64,000 nt of DNA from Sphingomonas sp. UV9. Its GTDB lineage: Bacteria > Pseudomonadota > Alphaproteobacteria > Sphingomonadales > Sphingomonadaceae. Where the stretch lies: NCBI RefSeq assembly GCF_004101245.1, contig NZ_SCIN01000002.1, positions 1-64,000 of the forward strand. The letters are read 5' to 3'. The notes beneath the pieces were generated by a model. That model saw nothing but the letters and a program-made list of their open reading frames with translations, was not told where the DNA came from and did not search any database. Shown here in pieces: positions 63,443 through 64,000 of the stretch (the first letter of the stretch is position 1; each line of letters opens with the position of its first letter). A program made the position numbers and the translations under genes.

Positions 63443-63735
63443 GACCGCTCTCCCGCCGGCACGTGCACGACGATGGGGTCGTCCGAGAGCATCGGCTCGA
63501 GCGGCGCCATGAAGCGCGCATGCGCGTCGCTCGGCTCGAAACCCTGCGTGTGCGCTGCGAGGTCACGCCAGACCACCTCGAGCAGGTAGACGTCGGGGCG
63601 GTCGAGCGTTGGCACGAGCCGGTGCCGCAGGCAGCCGTCCGCTTCCGCGAGCAGCGGTGCGACGCTGGCGAAGGCACGTTCGAAGGCTGGCGCAGAGCCA
63701 GGCAGGAGGCGCAGGAGCGCCAGTTCGGTGATCAT
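63439..63735 (-). CDS. ABM-type (antibiotic biosynthesis monooxygenase fold) protein
   Basis: A 98-residue dimeric alpha-beta barrel: ELALLRLLPGSAPAFERAFA, GCLRHRLVPTLDRPDVYLLE, VVWRDLAAHTQGF, SDAHARFMAPLEPML. The pattern of DxxxHxxFxxxL helix and VWRD strand is typical of ABM and putative quinol monooxygenases. Coupled to the luciferase-like gene. Confidence 0.85.
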   Translation of the reverse strand: MITELALLRLLPGSAPAFERAFASVAPLLAEADGCLRHRLVPTLDRPDVYLLEVVWRDLAAHTQGFEPSDAHARFMAPLEPMLSDDPIVVHVPAGERS

Positions 63736-63793
63736 CTGTTCTATCCTTCAAAGCGGACGGCCGGATTGGTCTTCCCGACCGTCCACGAAAGGG

Positions 63794-64000
63794 TCAGGCT
63801 GCTTGTTCGGCGGTCGGTAGGGCGCCCGCCTCGCCCGACACGTCGATCACGACCTTGCCGCGCAGTCCCCGTGCGGAGCCGTTCTCCAGCAGTTCGTGCG
63901 CGTCACCCATGCGGGCCAGCGGCAGTGTGGCACCGATCACGGGCTTGACGAGGCCGCGCTCGACGAGGCGCGTAAGCGCGTCGAGCTTGCCTCGGTTCTG
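63794..64000 (-). CDS. MDR-type reductase, C-terminal part, cut by the window end
   Basis: The last 68 codons of a medium-chain reductase: GKLDALTRLVERGLVKPVIG, ATLPLARMGDAHELLENGSA, RGLRGKVVIDVSGEAG. This is the typical C-terminal motif (H-E-L-L-E...G-R-G-K-V-V) of zinc-independent quinone reductases. The start lies beyond the window. Confidence 0.85.
   Translation of the reverse strand, partial: QNRGKLDALTRLVERGLVKPVIGATLPLARMGDAHELLENGSARGLRGKVVIDVSGEAGALPTAEQAA

Noticed and set aside
62615..63589. 324-codon plus-strand frame opposite the luciferase-like gene
   Set aside because: Antisense shadow; the minus strand carries complete LLM and ABM family motifs.

Overview
The window looks like an accessory stretch of a high-GC alphaproteobacterial genome, most likely Sphingomonas or a close relative. 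Reasons: most open frames have strong third-position GC; there is an outer-membrane receptor with the sphingomonad-style EIVVTGAR segment; and there are many small SDR, NTF2-like, RidA and GST genes with TetR, LysR or HxlR regulators, as is common in sphingomonads. No rRNA, tRNA, CRISPR array or replication origin was seen. The genus call is inference from gene style, not from a marker gene.

Layout. 0-4 kb: an IS3 relic, a small secreted protein, an SGNH hydrolase with a SnoaL-like protein, a short Cys-rich secreted protein and a dead CPBP protease gene. 4.3-9.6 kb: small redox and detoxification units, namely an HxlR regulator with a VOC and SnoaL pair on one side and an NAD(P)-binding oxidoreductase, NTF2 protein and crotonase on the other, then a TetR and SDR pair with two operator-like palindromes. 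9.7-17 kb: mostly wreckage (GST, alpha/beta hydrolase, RidA, TetR, D-amino-acid-oxidase-like, epoxide hydrolase and IS3 remnants) around an intact 726-residue outer-membrane receptor. 17.2-19.2 kb: an overlapping OmpR-type response regulator and histidine kinase. 19.7-25.1 kb: a CheY-like protein lacking its phosphoacceptor Asp, IS3 and IS481 relics, a repeat-rich secreted protein, and a MarR and nitroreductase pair. 25.2-29.8 kb: an MDR reductase, SDR, aldehyde dehydrogenase and AraC cassette lying between two approximately 45-bp direct repeats. 30.4-33.7 kb: a divergent NsrR and flavohaemoglobin / nitronate monooxygenase / tautomerase unit for nitrosative stress. 34.8-41 kb: an aspartyl protease, a GFA protein, an SDR with LysR, and a TetR and RidA pair with mirror-image operators. 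42-45.3 kb: a same-strand run of DUF805, unknown, CPBP protease, ParD-like, methionine aminopeptidase and RidA. 45.5-53.3 kb: LysR and azoreductase, LysR with a PNPOx-like and GST pair, a class A beta-lactamase and small membrane or secreted proteins. 54.8-59.6 kb: an operon of an ATP-NAD/AcoX-type kinase, two deeply divergent GcvPA/GcvPB-like PLP proteins and an NTF2-fold protein. 60-64 kb: relics, then an MDR reductase, a luciferase-like oxidoreductase, an ABM monooxygenase and a partial MDR gene.

Two themes stand out. First, many genes occur twice in the window, one copy intact and one decayed: SnoaL, CPBP, TetR with RidA, a second TetR, histidine kinase, GST and azoreductase. Nine IS relics are scattered among them and no intact IS is present. 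This suggests old duplication or import of related accessory segments followed by decay. Second, two small systems deserve attention: the kinase / GcvPA-like / GcvPB-like operon, whose PLP subunits keep the lysine but have lost the canonical glycine-decarboxylase signatures, and the ParD-like / methionine aminopeptidase pair, which is preceded by three TATAC repeats at an exact 11-bp period.
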